This document shows, in pieces, positions 1-9,008 of a stretch of DNA of 64,000 nt (position 1 is its first letter; every line of letters begins with the position of its first letter). The DNA is taken from NCBI GenBank assembly GCA_016715425.1, contig JADKAC010000008.1, forward strand, positions 495,981-559,980. The letters are read 5' to 3'. The translations under genes were made by a program, and so were the position numbers. The notes under the pieces were generated by a model. The model was given only the letters and a program-made list of their open reading frames with translations, did no database searches and had not been told where the DNA came from. This DNA comes from Bacteroidota bacterium (GTDB lineage Bacteria; Bacteroidota; Bacteroidia; Chitinophagales; BACL12).

Positions 1-1
1 T

Positions 2-1387
2 ACTGCAAACATAACAAGTACCTGTACAGGCGAAATTCAATTCACTGATCAATCTGATAATTACCCTGAAGAATGGTTTTGGGATTTTGGTGATGGAATA
101 ACATCTACTGAAAAAAATCCATTGCATTTATATACTGCTAACGGAATTTATACTGTAACACTTTCTGTTGCAAATCCTGTGGGTGAGGATATGATTTCAT
201 ATACCGCATTTATTGAAGTGAATAAGCCCGAAGCACCAATTGTTTTTAATGATACTATTTGTGCCGGTGAATCTGCTGCATTATCTGCAACCACATTATC
301 CGGAGGAATAATTAATTGGTATGATGCATTGGAAAGCGAAACAATTATTTATAGTGGAGATACTTTTTCAATTGCACCGGATATCACAACAAATTATTTT
401 GCAGAAGAATTAATTGAAGCTCCATTGCTATCTGTTGGGCCGGTTGATAATAGTTTTGGCAGTGGTGGTTATTTTGATAGCAATGATTCCAGAGGTATAT
501 TTTTTAATGTTGAAATTCCAATCATAATTGAAAGTGTAAAAGTATATGCAGTTTCATCAGGTGAAAGAACAATAGAAGTATTAGATGGCGAGGGCGGTCC
601 GGTAATTCAATCAACAACCATTAATATTCCCTCAGGTGAATCCATAGTTGAACTCGGATTTAATTTAGAACCGAATGATAATTATTATATAAAAGTTACG
701 GGTGATTTAGTGGATTTATTTCGCATCAATGATGGCTCACCGGATTATCCGTATTCAATAGCGGATGTTATTTCTTTAACCGGTTCTAATGTGGAAGGAG
801 AGGAGTTGGATTTTTATTATTTCTTTTTCGATTGGAAAGTGCGTGAGCCTGAATGTGTGAGTGAAAGAGTTGTAGTTAGTGCAATTGTAAATCCAAGTCC
901 TGAGGTAATTACAAGTGGAGATGTAACAATTATTTCAGGTGAGTCAACAACACTTTCAGCAAGCGGAGGAATTATTTTTAGCTGGGTTCCAACAACAGGA
1001 TTAAGTGATCCAACTATTGCAAATCCAATTGCAAATCCAACTGAAACAACAGAATACACAGTAACCGTTACAAATGATTTTGATTGCAGCAGTGAAGCAT
1101 CATTAACGGTAGAAGTAAAAGAGAATACTGCTATAGAAAATATTTTAGGAATTTCAGAAATACTTATTTATCCAAATCCAAACAATGGCATTTTTACATT
1201 GCAAATAAATCAAGTATTTAATGCATTTCAATTGCAAATAAAAAACAGTGTAGGTCAACTTGTGTATTCTCAAAAAATCAATACAGCAAATACAGAAATA
1301 AATTTGCTAGCATTGACTAAAGGAATTTATCTATTAGAAATAAAAACCACAGATTCTGTTTTTGGAAAAGGTTTGGTAATTGAATAG
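2..1387 (+). CDS. T9SS type A sorting-domain protein with PKD domain (5' end outside window)
   Basis: The frame is open from the first bases of the window, so this is the C-terminal part of a longer secreted protein. The upstream residues contain WDFGDG, the signature of a PKD domain, followed by Ig/PKD-like repeats rich in T, S and G. The last ~75 residues, starting near ILIYPNPNNGIF and ending in a short basic/hydrophobic tail, match the Por secretion system type A C-terminal sorting domain (TIGR04183 type). By family knowledge such proteins cross the outer membrane through the T9SS, lose the C-terminal domain and are attached to or released from the surface. The specific substrate or function cannot be read. 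The ORF ends in TAG and is followed by a repeat-rich spacer. Confidence 0.85.
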   Translation, partial: TANITSTCTGEIQFTDQSDNYPEEWFWDFGDGITSTEKNPLHLYTANGIYTVTLSVANPVGEDMISYTAFIEVNKPEAPIVFNDTICAGESAALSATTLSGGIINWYDALESETIIYSGDTFSIAPDITTNYFAEELIEAPLLSVGPVDNSFGSGGYFDSNDSRGIFFNVEIPIIIESVKVYAVSSGERTIEVLDGEGGPVIQSTTINIPSGESIVELGFNLEPNDNYYIKVTGDLVDLFRINDGSPDYPYSIADVISLTGSNVEGEELDFYYFFFDWKVREPECVSERVVVSAIVNPSPEVITSGDVTIISGESTTLSASGGIIFSWVPTTGLSDPTIANPIANPTETTEYTVTVTNDFDCSSEASLTVEVKENTAIENILGISEILIYPNPNNGIFTLQINQVFNAFQLQIKNSVGQLVYSQKINTANTEINLLALTKGIYLLEIKTTDSVFGKGLVIE

Positions 1388-1848
1388 AAAAAAATTGACA
1401 ATTGAAAGTGGAGAATTGACAATGAAAAAAAAGTTTCGTGTTTCGGGTTTCAGGTTTAAAAAAAACCACCACTGATTTTTCATTCACCATTTATAATTTA
1501 TAATTTACAATTGCCTTTTGCTTATTGCTTATTGCAAATTATTTTTCACCATTCACTTTTTAAATTGACAGTTGACAATGGACAATTGACAATGAAATAA
1601 AATGTTGTTTCGGGTTTCAAGTTTAAAAAACCACCACTGATTTTTCATTCACCATTTATAATTTATAATTTACAATTGCCTTTTGCTTATTGCTTCTTTT
1701 TTATGCGGGTGGTGTTTAAAAACCACCCTGTTTTATTCATCATTTACAATTTATTATTTACAATTGCCTTTTGCATATTGCTTATTGCCTTTTGCAAATT
1801 ATTTTTCACCATTCACCATTCACTTAGTAATTTGCCGTAAACTTGCGT
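1388..1848. repeat. Non-coding spacer made of dispersed modular repeats
   Basis: No convincing gene. The spacer is built from short recurring words (CAATTGACAATGG, CACCATTCAC, TTTATAATTTACAATTG, TTTTGCTTATTGC). A module of about 90 bp beginning GTTTCGGGTTTC, running through CCACCACTGATTTTTCATTC and ending TTGCTTATTGCTT, occurs twice (about 1440-1532 and 1607-1695). The left half carries CAATGAAAA words and the right half TTTTTCATT words, so long imperfect hairpins are possible. The same vocabulary recurs near 3.35, 5.7-6.07, 32.1 and 35-36 kb. Confidence 0.75.
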
Positions 1849-3315
1849 ATGAAAAAAATCCTGCTTTACCTTTTTCTTTTCATTGGCAATTTTGTTTTCG
1901 CACAAAAAGATTATACAGTTGAATCCATACCCAACCCGAAAGATTCTCCGCCATACGGATATGTAAGTAATCCCGATGGCGTGTTAGATGATAATACTTT
2001 CGGACTCATTAATTCTTATATCCGCAATTTGGAAGATTCAACAACTATTCAAATTGCAGTGGTAGTGGTGAATTCAATTGGTGATTTAGTACCAAGAGAA
2101 TTTGCGACAGAACTTTTTCGGCATTGGGGAATAGGTCAGGCAGAAAATAATAATGGATTATTAATTCTGCTTGTAATTAATCAGCGGCGAATGGAGTTCG
2201 AAGTGGGTTATGGTTTGGAAGGAATTTTAACTGATGGAATCAGCAAGCGTATTCAAATGGAACACATGGTGCCTTATGCAAAAGAAGGTGATTACAATCA
2301 GGCTACTTTACAAGGAGTTTTTGAAGTTTCAAAAATGTTGGGCAATCCAAAATATCGTGAAGAAGTATATGCAGGAACTGACAGCAATGGTAATTATGCA
2401 AATTCATTAAGCAGACAAAATATTGCAGTGCCTGTTGTAATAATTTTCTTTATTGTGTATGGACTTACTTTAATTATTAATTGGAAATCATCTACCAAAA
2501 ATTTAAAAAAGAAACCCATTTATGTACAGCATTATTTCAATAGCAATTACAATAACACTAAAAACATTTTGATTGGAATTGGTTTGCCTGTAGCATTTAT
2601 AGCATCACAAATGTCAACGGGTAATTTGCGTATAGCTGAGTTCTGGATTTTTATGTATTTGTTTATAATTTTTTTATTAGTCGAAAGAAGATTTCGCTTA
2701 AATAGTTATATTATTCATGAAACGGATAAACAAGAAGACGAACCTTATAAGAGCTATAATTATTTAGCACATTCGCATAGCAAAGGATGGTTTGCTGCGG
2801 TTGTCTTTTTTCCAATACCATTTTTATTGTATTGGATATGGCATCGCTGGCAATTACGTTATTTGCGCAACATTGCGCCGGTGGATGCAGCAAGCGGATT
2901 ACCTATGCAAAAACTTTCAGAAAAAGCAGATAATGCATTCCTGGAAAATTTTCAGTTGACAGAAGAGAAACTAAAATCAGTGGATTATGATGTGTGGCAA
3001 AGCAGTAAAAATGATAATGTAAAAATTATTCGCTACGAAAATTTTAGAAGTAAATACACTACTTGTTCTAATTGCAATGGTAAAACATTTAGTATGGAAA
3101 AAAATGAAACACTGCAAAGTGCAACGTATTCAAGTTCAGGTTTAGGAAGGAAAACATATGGTTGTAAGAATTGCAATCACACAGAAGAAAAAACCTATAC
3201 GATACCAATGAAAGTACAATCCAGCAGTTCATCATCCGGAGGAAGTGGAGGTGGTGGCGGTGGAAGTTTTGGTGGCGGAAGTTCCGGTGGCGGCGGCGCA
3301 GGAAGTAGTTGGTAG
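1849..3315 (+). CDS. TPM-domain (YgcG-like) membrane protein
   Basis: Start set at ATG 1849, which gives a clean signal peptide (MKKILLYLFLFIGNFVFAQ); the frame upstream is spacer. Residues ~40-165 form a TPM domain (YgcG/Psb32 type: DSTTIQIAVVVVNSIGD, LLILLVINQRRMEFEVGYGLEGILTD). Four hydrophobic segments follow (about 190-210, 240-258, 264-282, 310-330), then a zinc-ribbon-like pair of CxxC knuckles (CSNCNG, CKNCNH) and a Gly/Ser-rich tail ending GAGSSW. This order is typical of Bacteroidota TPM proteins, often called TPM phosphatase domain or YgcG family. The biochemical role in bacteria is unsettled. It is convergent with the MscS gene downstream. Confidence 0.85.
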   Translation: MKKILLYLFLFIGNFVFAQKDYTVESIPNPKDSPPYGYVSNPDGVLDDNTFGLINSYIRNLEDSTTIQIAVVVVNSIGDLVPREFATELFRHWGIGQAENNNGLLILLVINQRRMEFEVGYGLEGILTDGISKRIQMEHMVPYAKEGDYNQATLQGVFEVSKMLGNPKYREEVYAGTDSNGNYANSLSRQNIAVPVVIIFFIVYGLTLIINWKSSTKNLKKKPIYVQHYFNSNYNNTKNILIGIGLPVAFIASQMSTGNLRIAEFWIFMYLFIIFLLVERRFRLNSYIIHETDKQEDEPYKSYNYLAHSHSKGWFAAVVFFPIPFLLYWIWHRWQLRYLRNIAPVDAASGLPMQKLSEKADNAFLENFQLTEEKLKSVDYDVWQSSKNDNVKIIRYENFRSKYTTCSNCNGKTFSMEKNETLQSATYSSSGLGRKTYGCKNCNHTEEKTYTIPMKVQSSSSSSGGSGGGGGGSFGGGSSGGGGAGSSW

Positions 3316-3465
3316 AAAAAACAATTGACAATGGATAGTTGACAATGGACAATGAAAAAAAACTGATCACAGATTTTTTTTTCATTTACCATTTACCATT
3401 TATAATTTACCATTGTATTTTGCCTATTGCAAATTGCGTATTATTTTTTCACCATTCACCATTCA
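3316..3465. repeat. Convergent-gene spacer with imperfect inverted repeat
   Basis: This lies between two convergent genes. The left side has GACAATGGACAATGAAAAAAA and the right side TTTTTTTTCATT, CATTTACCATT and ACCATTGT, so the two arms can pair imperfectly across GATCACAGA. It may act as a bidirectional terminator, but the arms are made of the same dispersed words seen in other spacers. Confidence 0.5.
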
Positions 3466-4284
3466 CTACTTATTATTAAATACCTGCACATTTCTTTGCG
3501 GAATAGGATTAGTGATATTTTCTTTATCAAATTCTTTTTTTACCTGTTCTATCATTGCAAAATTTAAATCCCAGTAATTTTCATTAACTGCCCATACTCT
3601 TAATTTTAAATTTACAGAGCTGTCTGCTAATTCTTCCACCAGAATTGCAGGTGCAGGATCTTTTAAAATTCTTTCATCTGCATTCACTACTCTCTGCAAA
3701 ATATTTTTTGCATGATCAATATCTACGTTGTAACCAATTCTGAAAGCAAGGTCAAGACGACGGGTGGGTTCTACGGAATAATTTTTTATTGAGTTATTGG
3801 AGACTTGTGCATTTGGAATTACTACCACCTGATTCTCGGGTGTTAAAATAGTGGTGTAAAATATTTTTATTTCTTTTACAGTTCCGCTGAAATTATTCAC
3901 TTCAATAAAATCATCCACCTTAAATGGTTTTAATAATAATATCAAAACACCACCGGCAAAATTTGCAAGACTACCCTGTAATGCTAATCCAATTGCTAAA
4001 CCTGCAGCACCAATTATAGCAATGAATGAAGTAGTCTCTACACCAATCATTGATATTACACTAATGATTAACATCACTTTTAATAATGCGCTCATCAAGG
4101 TTCTGAGGAATGGTCGTAATGACGCATCCACATCTCTTGCTTGCATTATTTTATCAATACTTTTTACTAAAAATCTGATAAGCCATAATCCAACGATGAG
4201 AGTAACAATTGCTAGAATAAACTTTGGAGTATATTCTACTAATGCCGCAATAATCCAGGTTTTTAATTCATTAATATCATTCAT
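3466..4284 (-). CDS. Small-conductance mechanosensitive channel (MscS family)
   Basis: A 272-residue protein, about the size of E. coli MscS. Three hydrophobic segments sit at residues ~18-38, ~60-82 and ~86-115. The third contains the Gly/Ala-rich pore helix (IIGAAGLAIGLALQGSLANFAGG) characteristic of MscS, followed by the beta domain (PFKVDDFIEVNNFSGTVKEI, VVIPNAQVSNN) and the alpha-beta C-terminal domain. It is expected to open on membrane tension and release solutes on hypo-osmotic shock at the inner membrane. ATG start at 4284. It belongs to a minus-strand group with the next two genes. Confidence 0.93.
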   Translation of the reverse strand: MNDINELKTWIIAALVEYTPKFILAIVTLIVGLWLIRFLVKSIDKIMQARDVDASLRPFLRTLMSALLKVMLIISVISMIGVETTSFIAIIGAAGLAIGLALQGSLANFAGGVLILLLKPFKVDDFIEVNNFSGTVKEIKIFYTTILTPENQVVVIPNAQVSNNSIKNYSVEPTRRLDLAFRIGYNVDIDHAKNILQRVVNADERILKDPAPAILVEELADSSVNLKLRVWAVNENYWDLNFAMIEQVKKEFDKENITNPIPQRNVQVFNNK

Positions 4285-4391
4285 AAGTACAGTATTTTAT
4301 TTGAGAGGTAAATAAAAAATAATTGAAAGCCATCTCAATTTATGGCTTTCAATTATATAAAGGTAAGTGAACAAAAGAAGGAATCCGAGTA

Positions 4392-4658
4392 TTACTTAGA
4401 ATTGCTATCGGAAATATCTTTATACTTTTTATCCTTCAATACTCTGTCTTTTTTTATTTGAGGATCACGCTTTTCAGGAATGTTATCCTTGCCGTTATCC
4501 ATAGTTTTATCTTCTTTAATTTTATTAATTGAGTCGTCTTCCTTTTTTCCTTTGTTCTTAGCTTCTTCTATTTTTTTCTTCTTTACAGACTCAGTTACTT
4601 CTTCGTAATTTTCTTGTGAGGATTTTGGTTTTGTTGATTTACTTGTTTGCTTTTTCAT
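4392..4658 (-). CDS. Small Lys/Glu-rich hypothetical protein
   Basis: An 88-residue highly charged protein (repeated KKK, EE and DK clusters), with no hydrophobic segment and no recognisable domain; predicted disordered. It starts 11 bases after the stop of the upstream MscS gene (4670-5554, same strand), so co-transcription is likely. It could be a cytoplasmic partner or a nucleic-acid-binding basic tail protein, but nothing in the sequence decides this. Confidence 0.55.
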   Translation of the reverse strand: MKKQTSKSTKPKSSQENYEEVTESVKKKKIEEAKNKGKKEDDSINKIKEDKTMDNGKDNIPEKRDPQIKKDRVLKDKKYKDISDSNSK

Positions 4659-4669
4659 AATATTTAATT

Positions 4670-5554
4670 TTATTTTTCAATTGATTTAGCTGATGTGGTT
4701 AGGTTTGTTTCTTTATAATTTTTTAATTCCATTACGTTACCCGGCATATAGAAATTATTTTTTGCGAGTGCAGTTATACATGCATGCATTACCTCAGATT
4801 TGATTTTTGCTGCCGAATTAGTAGTATTAAATGTATCAATCCAGAATTGTACTATGAGGTTAATAGAACTTGTTCCCAAATCATCTAATAACACCAAAGG
4901 TTTTTTTTCATCTATCAACACACCATCAATTTTGCTTACTGTTTCTTCCAATAGTTTAAATGCTTCTGATATACGATTGTCAAATTCAATTCCTATAATA
5001 AATTCTTGACGTAGAAAACCATCAATAGTTAAATTGAACAATGGATTTTTAATAATTATTCCATTGGGTATATACACATCCTTGCCATCAAATGTTTTTA
5101 CAATTGTTTCTCTGAGATTTAAGCCGATAATTTTTCCTTTCACAGAATTTGTTTCAATTATATCACCAATAGAAAATGGTCTTTTGAATGCCATTAAAAT
5201 ACCCGCTAAAAAATTCTCACCAATATCTTTAAAAGCAAAACCTATAATAAATGCAGTAATACCTGCACCTGCTAAAATTTTAGAAGCGGCATCACCCAAA
5301 CCAATAATACCAAGTACAATCACCAATCCGAAAGTGATTACAATAAAACGAATGAACTGTCCTATGAAACTTGCAAGTAATGGATCTTTAGCTTTTTTCT
5401 TTACCCGCCGGTTGGTTAATCTTTTTAATTGATGGGCAATAAAAAAAGTGAGTATAAGTATTACTATTCCCAACACTATTTGCGGAAACACCGCTGCAAG
5501 TGTATTGTAATATTCAAACAATTGATTTTTTACTTTTATAATAAAGTCATTCAT
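4670..5554 (-). CDS. Mechanosensitive ion channel family protein (MscS)
   Basis: 294 residues. Hydrophobic segments at ~20-40, ~65-85 and ~90-125, with an MscS pore helix (AGAGITAFIIGFAFKDIGENFLAG), the family motif PFSIGDIIETNSVKGKIIGLNLR, and DGKDVYIPNGIIIKNPL in the beta domain. The C-terminal alpha-beta domain is present, plus a Lys/Ser-rich tail. It is a clear paralogue, not a close duplicate, of the channel at 3466-4284. ATG start. Upstream is the repeat-rich spacer, presumably holding its promoter. Confidence 0.93.
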   Translation of the reverse strand: MNDFIIKVKNQLFEYYNTLAAVFPQIVLGIVILILTFFIAHQLKRLTNRRVKKKAKDPLLASFIGQFIRFIVITFGLVIVLGIIGLGDAASKILAGAGITAFIIGFAFKDIGENFLAGILMAFKRPFSIGDIIETNSVKGKIIGLNLRETIVKTFDGKDVYIPNGIIIKNPLFNLTIDGFLRQEFIIGIEFDNRISEAFKLLEETVSKIDGVLIDEKKPLVLLDDLGTSSINLIVQFWIDTFNTTNSAAKIKSEVMHACITALAKNNFYMPGNVMELKNYKETNLTTSAKSIEK

Positions 5555-6117
5555 AGGTTAAACAGGTTGAATATTTAAAAATTAATTTATAAAATCATCT
5601 TACCCTTTTTGATGTGATAGTGATGACATTAAAAAGCTAAACAAAAAGTTTCTTCAATGGTTGACTTTGGCAGTTGACAATTGACAGTTGATAATGAAAA
5701 AAAACTGAGACCATTGATTTTGAACGTTGACTAAAAAACTTAGACTATTGGCTGTTGACTATTGAAAAAGTTTCGGGTTTCGGGTTTCAAGTTTTATGTT
5801 CCGAGTCAAATAAACTTCTTATTGAGTAGTCATCATTGATTTTATTACCATTTACCATTTATAATTTACAATTGCATTTTGCTAATTGCATTTTTTGCCT
5901 ATTGCTTATTGCTTATTCACCATTCACCTTTAACTTCTGACTTTTAATCATTGACAAAAATATTTCGGGGTTCTAGTTTCAAAAATTCACAGCTTATTAT
6001 TGATTACAGATTTTTTAATTGCATATCTAGCCTATTGCTTATTCACTATTCACCATTTACTATTCACTACTCACTACTATTCCTTTCCGTATTTTCGCCG
6101 TTTAGTAATAATTTATT
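5555..6117. repeat. Divergent-gene spacer with modular repeats
   Basis: About 560 bases between divergent genes, with no convincing ORF. It contains TTGACAATTGACAGTTG, GTTTCGGGTTTCAAG, TTACCATTTATAATTTACAATTG, repeats of CTATTGCTTATTG and CACCATTCAC, and ends with CACTACTCACTACTATT. The sequence TATTTTCG at 6090-6097, 20 bases before the maeB start, resembles the Bacteroidota -7 element TAnnTTTG with one mismatch. Confidence 0.65.
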
Positions 6118-8400
6118 ATGGGAGAAAAACTTCGGAAAAAAGACGCATTAGAATATCATGAGTTAGGGCGGCCGGGTAAGATAGAAGTAGTGCCCACAAA
6201 ATCAACCAAAACACAGCGTGATTTATCATTAGCATACTCACCCGGAGTGGCTGTTCCTTGTTTGGAAATTGCAGAGGATAAAAGCAAAGTATTCAGATAC
6301 ACCGCCAAAGGAAATCTTGTTGCAGTAATTACAAATGGAACTGCGGTGTTGGGTTTGGGTGATATTGGTCCGGAAGCTTCAAAACCAGTAATGGAAGGGA
6401 AAGGATTACTCTTTAAAATTTATGCAGATATTGATGTATTTGATCTGGAATTAAATTGCACTGATATTGATGAATTTGTAAAAGTGGTTAAAGCATTAGA
6501 GCCTACCTTTGGAGGAATAAATTTGGAAGACATTAAAGCACCTGAATGTTTTGAAATAGAACGTCGCCTGAAAGAAGAAATGAATATTCCGGTGATGCAT
6601 GATGATCAACATGGCACTGCGGTAATTTCTTCTGCAGCCTTATTAAATGCATTGGAAATTGTAAAGAAAAAAATTGCGGATGTACAAATAGTTGTTTCCG
6701 GTGCCGGGGCATCAGCAATGAGTTGTGCAAATTTGTTTATTAAACTTGGTGCACAGCGAAAAAATATTGTGATGATTGATAGTCATGGAGTATTGCATCG
6801 CAATCGAGAACAAGAATTTGATAAATATAAAATGCAATTTATTTCTGATAAAAATGTGCATACACTTACAGACGCAATTCAAGATGCAGATGTGTTTATC
6901 GGATTATCTAAAGGAGATATTTTTACGCCAGAAATGTTGCTGAGTATGGCAAAAGATCCTATTGTGTTTGCATTGGCAAATCCGGATCCTGAAATTGAAT
7001 ATGAACTTGCCATTCAAACAAGAAGCGATGTGATAATGGCAACTGGCAGAAGTGATCATCCTAATCAGGTAAATAATGTATTGGGGTTTCCTTATATTTT
7101 TCGAGGAGCATTAGATGTGCAGGCAACGGGAATTAATGATGAAATGAAAATTGCCGCAGTAAAAGCACTTGCTGCATTGACAAAAGAAAATGTTCCTGAG
7201 TTTGTGAATATGGCTTACAATGAAAAGAATATTCATTTTGGTCGAAATTATATAATTCCAAAACCGGTGGATCCACGCTTATTATCTACTGTGGCACCCG
7301 CAGTTGCAAAGGCAGCTATTGAAACAGGTGTTGCAAGAAAAATAATTACAGACTGGACAGCTTATGAAAATGAGTTGACATTAAGACTGGGTTTGGAAGA
7401 CCAGTTAATTCGGGCCATTACAAATAAAGCAAAGCAAAATCCTAAACGAGTTGTATTTGCAGATGCCGATAATTTTAAAATATTAAAAGCAGCACAGATT
7501 GTAAAAGATGAAGGAATTGCAAAGCCAATTTTACTCGGCAATCGTGAACGCATTCAACAAATTTGTATTGAAAATCAATTGGATCTGGAAGGTATTCCTA
7601 TTATAGATTCACATCTTCCGGAGCAGGACGAAAAGCGATCTCAATACGGTGCAATACTCTTTGAAAAAAGAAAACGCAAAGGCCTGAATTATTATGAGGC
7701 TAAAAAGAAAATGCGGGAACGCAATTACTTTGGGGCAATGATGGTGGAAAATGGTGAAGCAGATGCCTTTATCTCTGGATTGACAAGACAATATCCGGAA
7801 GCTATTCGACCTGCTCTTCAAATTATTGGAGCAGAGCCTGGAGTTAGCACTGTAGCTGGTATGTACATCATGCTTACAAAGCGAGGCCCGATATTTTTTG
7901 CAGACGCTACAGTTAATTTTCATCCGACTACGGAAGAGTTAGTAGCTATTGCTTTACTTACAGCGAATGCTGTCCGACAATTAAATATTCCTCCACGTAT
8001 TGCATTTTTATCCTATTCAAATTATGGCTCGGTAAAAAATGAAGAGACCTTGCGCATTCGAAAAGCAGTTGAAATTTTGAAAGAGCAATATCCGGGAATG
8101 GTGGTGGACGGTGAGATGCAAGCAAACCTTCCTTTCGACAATGATTTACTTAAAGAAAATTATCCTTTTAGCGAGTTGGTAGATAAAGGTGTAAATACTT
8201 TAATATTCCCCAGTTTAGATGCAGCAAATATTTCTTATAAATTAGTTCAGATATTAGGCAACGCAGAAGCTATCGGACCAATCCTGTTAGGAATGCGTAA
8301 ACCTGTTCATGTATTACAATTAGGAAGTTCGGTGCGAGAAATAGTGAATATGGTTGCTATTGCCGTAACTGATGCACAAGTAAAATCCCAAATAAAATGA
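6118..8400 (+). CDS. maeB: NADP-dependent malic enzyme with C-terminal phosphotransacetylase-like domain
   Basis: Oxidative decarboxylation of malate to pyruvate with NADP, cytoplasmic. The 760-residue length equals the MaeB fusion type. The N-terminal malic domain has [50 protein letters not shown] and HDDQHGTAV. The NAD(P)-binding domain carries [16 protein letters not shown] near residue 195. From about residue 430 the phosphate acetyl/butyryl transferase-like domain begins ([20 protein letters not shown] ... [26 protein letters not shown]); in this family it is regulatory (acetyl-CoA sensing), not clearly catalytic. ATG start. Its TGA overlaps the ruvA ATG by four bases, indicating translational coupling. 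Confidence 0.96.
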   Translation: MGEKLRKKDALEYHELGRPGKIEVVPTKSTKTQRDLSLAYSPGVAVPCLEIAEDKSKVFRYTAKGNLVAVITNGTAVLGLGDIGPEASKPVMEGKGLLFKIYADIDVFDLELNCTDIDEFVKVVKALEPTFGGINLEDIKAPECFEIERRLKEEMNIPVMHDDQHGTAVISSAALLNALEIVKKKIADVQIVVSGAGASAMSCANLFIKLGAQRKNIVMIDSHGVLHRNREQEFDKYKMQFISDKNVHTLTDAIQDADVFIGLSKGDIFTPEMLLSMAKDPIVFALANPDPEIEYELAIQTRSDVIMATGRSDHPNQVNNVLGFPYIFRGALDVQATGINDEMKIAAVKALAALTKENVPEFVNMAYNEKNIHFGRNYIIPKPVDPRLLSTVAPAVAKAAIETGVARKIITDWTAYENELTLRLGLEDQLIRAITNKAKQNPKRVVFADADNFKILKAAQIVKDEGIAKPILLGNRERIQQICIENQLDLEGIPIIDSHLPEQDEKRSQYGAILFEKRKRKGLNYYEAKKKMRERNYFGAMMVENGEADAFISGLTRQYPEAIRPALQIIGAEPGVSTVAGMYIMLTKRGPIFFADATVNFHPTTEELVAIALLTANAVRQLNIPPRIAFLSYSNYGSVKNEETLRIRKAVEILKEQYPGMVVDGEMQANLPFDNDLLKENYPFSELVDKGVNTLIFPSLDAANISYKLVQILGNAEAIGPILLGMRKPVHVLQLGSSVREIVNMVAIAVTDAQVKSQIK

Positions 8401-8996
8401 TTGCTTATTTAAAAGGAAAGATAATTTCTAAAAATCCGGCGTCGGTGATATTGGAAGTAAATGATGTAGGCTATTTTATAAATATCAGCTTGCATACATA
8501 TACAGCAATTGCAGAAAAAAAATCATGTTTGCTGTATTGCTATCATTATCTTAAAGAAGATGGTCAAAGTAGAATTCCGGTATTGTATGGATTTTCGGAA
8601 GAAGCAGAGCGCAACATGTTCACTCATCTATTATCGGTGAATGGTGTGGGTGCTAACACAGCTCGCATGATGTTGTCCAGTATGAGTGTGAGTGAACTGG
8701 AACAGGCAATCCTGATAGAAAATGATAAGTTAATTCAAAGTATAAAAGGCGTGGGTCCAAAAACAGCAAAGAAGATAGTGATTGAATTAAAAGACAAAAT
8801 TGGAAAGTCATCAATACCTATTTCCGGAACATTTTCAGCATCTCACAATACACATAGAGATGAGGCGTTAAGTGCACTGGCCATGCTCGGCTTTAATCGC
8901 CAGGCTGCCGAAAAAGCTATAGCTTTGGCGCTCCAAAGTAATAGTAGTATTGGTTCCTCCGAGGAATTGGTGAAAACAGCATTAAAAAATTTATAA
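8397..8996 (+). CDS. ruvA: Holliday junction branch migration protein RuvA
   Basis: 199 residues, normal RuvA length. It has an N-terminal OB fold ([28 protein letters not shown]), tandem helix-hairpin-helix motifs (LLSVNGVGANTARMML and IKGVGPKTAKKIVIELKDKI) and a C-terminal domain III (DEALSALAMLGFNRQAAEKAI) that contacts RuvB. It binds four-way junctions as a tetramer and targets the RuvB helicase. It starts inside the maeB stop (ATGA overlap). ruvB is not nearby, as is usual in Bacteroidota, where ruvA sits between maeB and sprA. Confidence 0.97.
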   Translation: MIAYLKGKIISKNPASVILEVNDVGYFINISLHTYTAIAEKKSCLLYCYHYLKEDGQSRIPVLYGFSEEAERNMFTHLLSVNGVGANTARMMLSSMSVSELEQAILIENDKLIQSIKGVGPKTAKKIVIELKDKIGKSSIPISGTFSASHNTHRDEALSALAMLGFNRQAAEKAIALALQSNSSIGSSEELVKTALKNL

Positions 8997-9008
8997 ATAT
9001 TATAGGTT

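Noticed and set aside
1683..1922. ORF in the spacer upstream of the TPM gene
   Set aside because: It is made of repeated spacer words and overlaps the real gene start in another frame.
3089..3392. Minus-strand ORFs across the TPM gene 3' end (Pro/His-rich)
   Set aside because: They are mirror images of the Gly/Ser-rich tail coding sequence on the plus strand.
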